A DNA stretch of 64,000 nucleotides from Pararge aegeria (taxonomy: Eukaryota > Arthropoda > Insecta > Lepidoptera > Nymphalidae), in assembly GCF_905163445.1 (NCBI RefSeq), contig NC_053184.1, positions 2,108,001 to 2,172,000 on the forward strand, in the 5' to 3' direction. Positions 63,543 to 64,000 of this stretch are shown piece after piece. The translations under genes and the position numbers were made by a program. The notes under the pieces are model-generated. The model was not told where the DNA came from. It worked only from the letters and a program-made list of their open reading frames with translations, and ran no database searches. Numbering within the stretch: position 1 is the stretch's first letter; every line of letters starts with the position of its first letter.

Positions 63543-64000
63543 CTGCGGAACATTGATCTAACATTACCATATACAGTGATGTCAATTCGGATTAAAATTG
63601 ATTGTTTCATGAAAACGAAGACGTCGGATTTGTAAAATTTATACCGTTTTAGGTTGCCTAGAAGATTTTTATAGCGATAAGGCTGCCTATTACACCTAAC
63701 GTTTGCTGTACTATTTTATGGTGAAAGTGTGACAAAGACAAAATTTGGGAATAAGCTATTCAACAGTTATCAGAAAGTAGTGAAACATCGTCTAATAACA
63801 ACAAGTAGTTACATTTCATCTGTACTCATTAGAAATGCGAAGTAATCCAACCATTTCATTTACTTTTGACATACGCACGCCCATGAAGTTTCGTATGTCT
63901 TGAGCATGAGTTATTGAATCAATGACATACTTTTTGTTGCATTTTGTTTGGTGTTACTAATTAATCTCCGATAGTAAAAAGTGTTTTAACCATTGATCGA
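63543..64000. other. USP intron sequence at the right edge
   Basis: A family D LINE tail ('aggttgcctagaagattt', 'agcgataaggctgcc') lies at about 63650-63720. No upstream USP exon is recognisable before 64000. Confidence 0.6.

Overview
The window reads as nuclear DNA of a moth or butterfly (Lepidoptera). It is AT-rich, its introns are long and full of repeats, and it carries short retroposon families that I associate with lepidopteran genomes: a tRNA-derived SINE, a 'ggtctggtctggtggga' SINE, a LINE tail with 'gcctggcagagatcgct', and a very common 'attaccggcccactaca' repeat. The protein genes are single-copy conserved animal genes with ordinary GT-AG introns. All gene models below were spliced by hand from reading frames, splice sites and intron phase; no transcript was available.

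Layout: 143-356, one internal exon (minus strand) of an unidentified gene running off the left edge. 1572-7137, a CEP78-like centrosomal leucine-rich-repeat gene (minus). 11607-49634, the triacylglycerol lipase brummer (ATGL/PNPLA2 type, minus), 10 coding exons over 38 kb encoding 538 residues; most of the window is its introns. 50716-51995, NOSIP (plus, 2 exons, 288 residues), divergent from brummer. 53294-59433, an eight-exon gene (minus, 930 residues) with one C2H2 zinc finger split by an intron and a run of degenerate DFMK repeats. 60576-61594, ribosomal protein eL21 (plus, 159 residues), divergent from the zinc-finger gene. 62846-63542, the last two exons of a USP12/USP46-type deubiquitinase (minus), which continues past the right edge.

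The genes do not form an operon or a functional cluster. What they share is layout: two divergent pairs (brummer/NOSIP and zinc-finger/eL21, each with about 1.1 kb between start codons) alternate with two convergent ends. The accessory content is almost all mobile DNA. This includes a 1,122-bp DNA transposon with 30-bp identical inverted ends, TAA target duplication and an intact 159-codon frame; two copies of a palindromic MITE; nested insertions; RTE and other LINE fragments; and at least 14 copies of one repeat.

Most worth a second look: (1) about nine short, nearly perfect hairpins of unrelated sequence with tiny loops scattered through the window, which look like products of a template-switch process rather than transposon ends; (2) a CpG-rich cluster of four AACAC...GTGTT dyads in brummer intron 2; (3) a 148-bp tandem triplication that copied the 3' end of a USP exon with its splice donor; (4) a reading-frame conflict at the CEP78 exon carrying the conserved Y-x-W motif; (5) the zinc-finger protein with a DFMK-repeat tail. 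I found no CRISPR array, no convincing intact tRNA gene and no previously undescribed multi-gene system.
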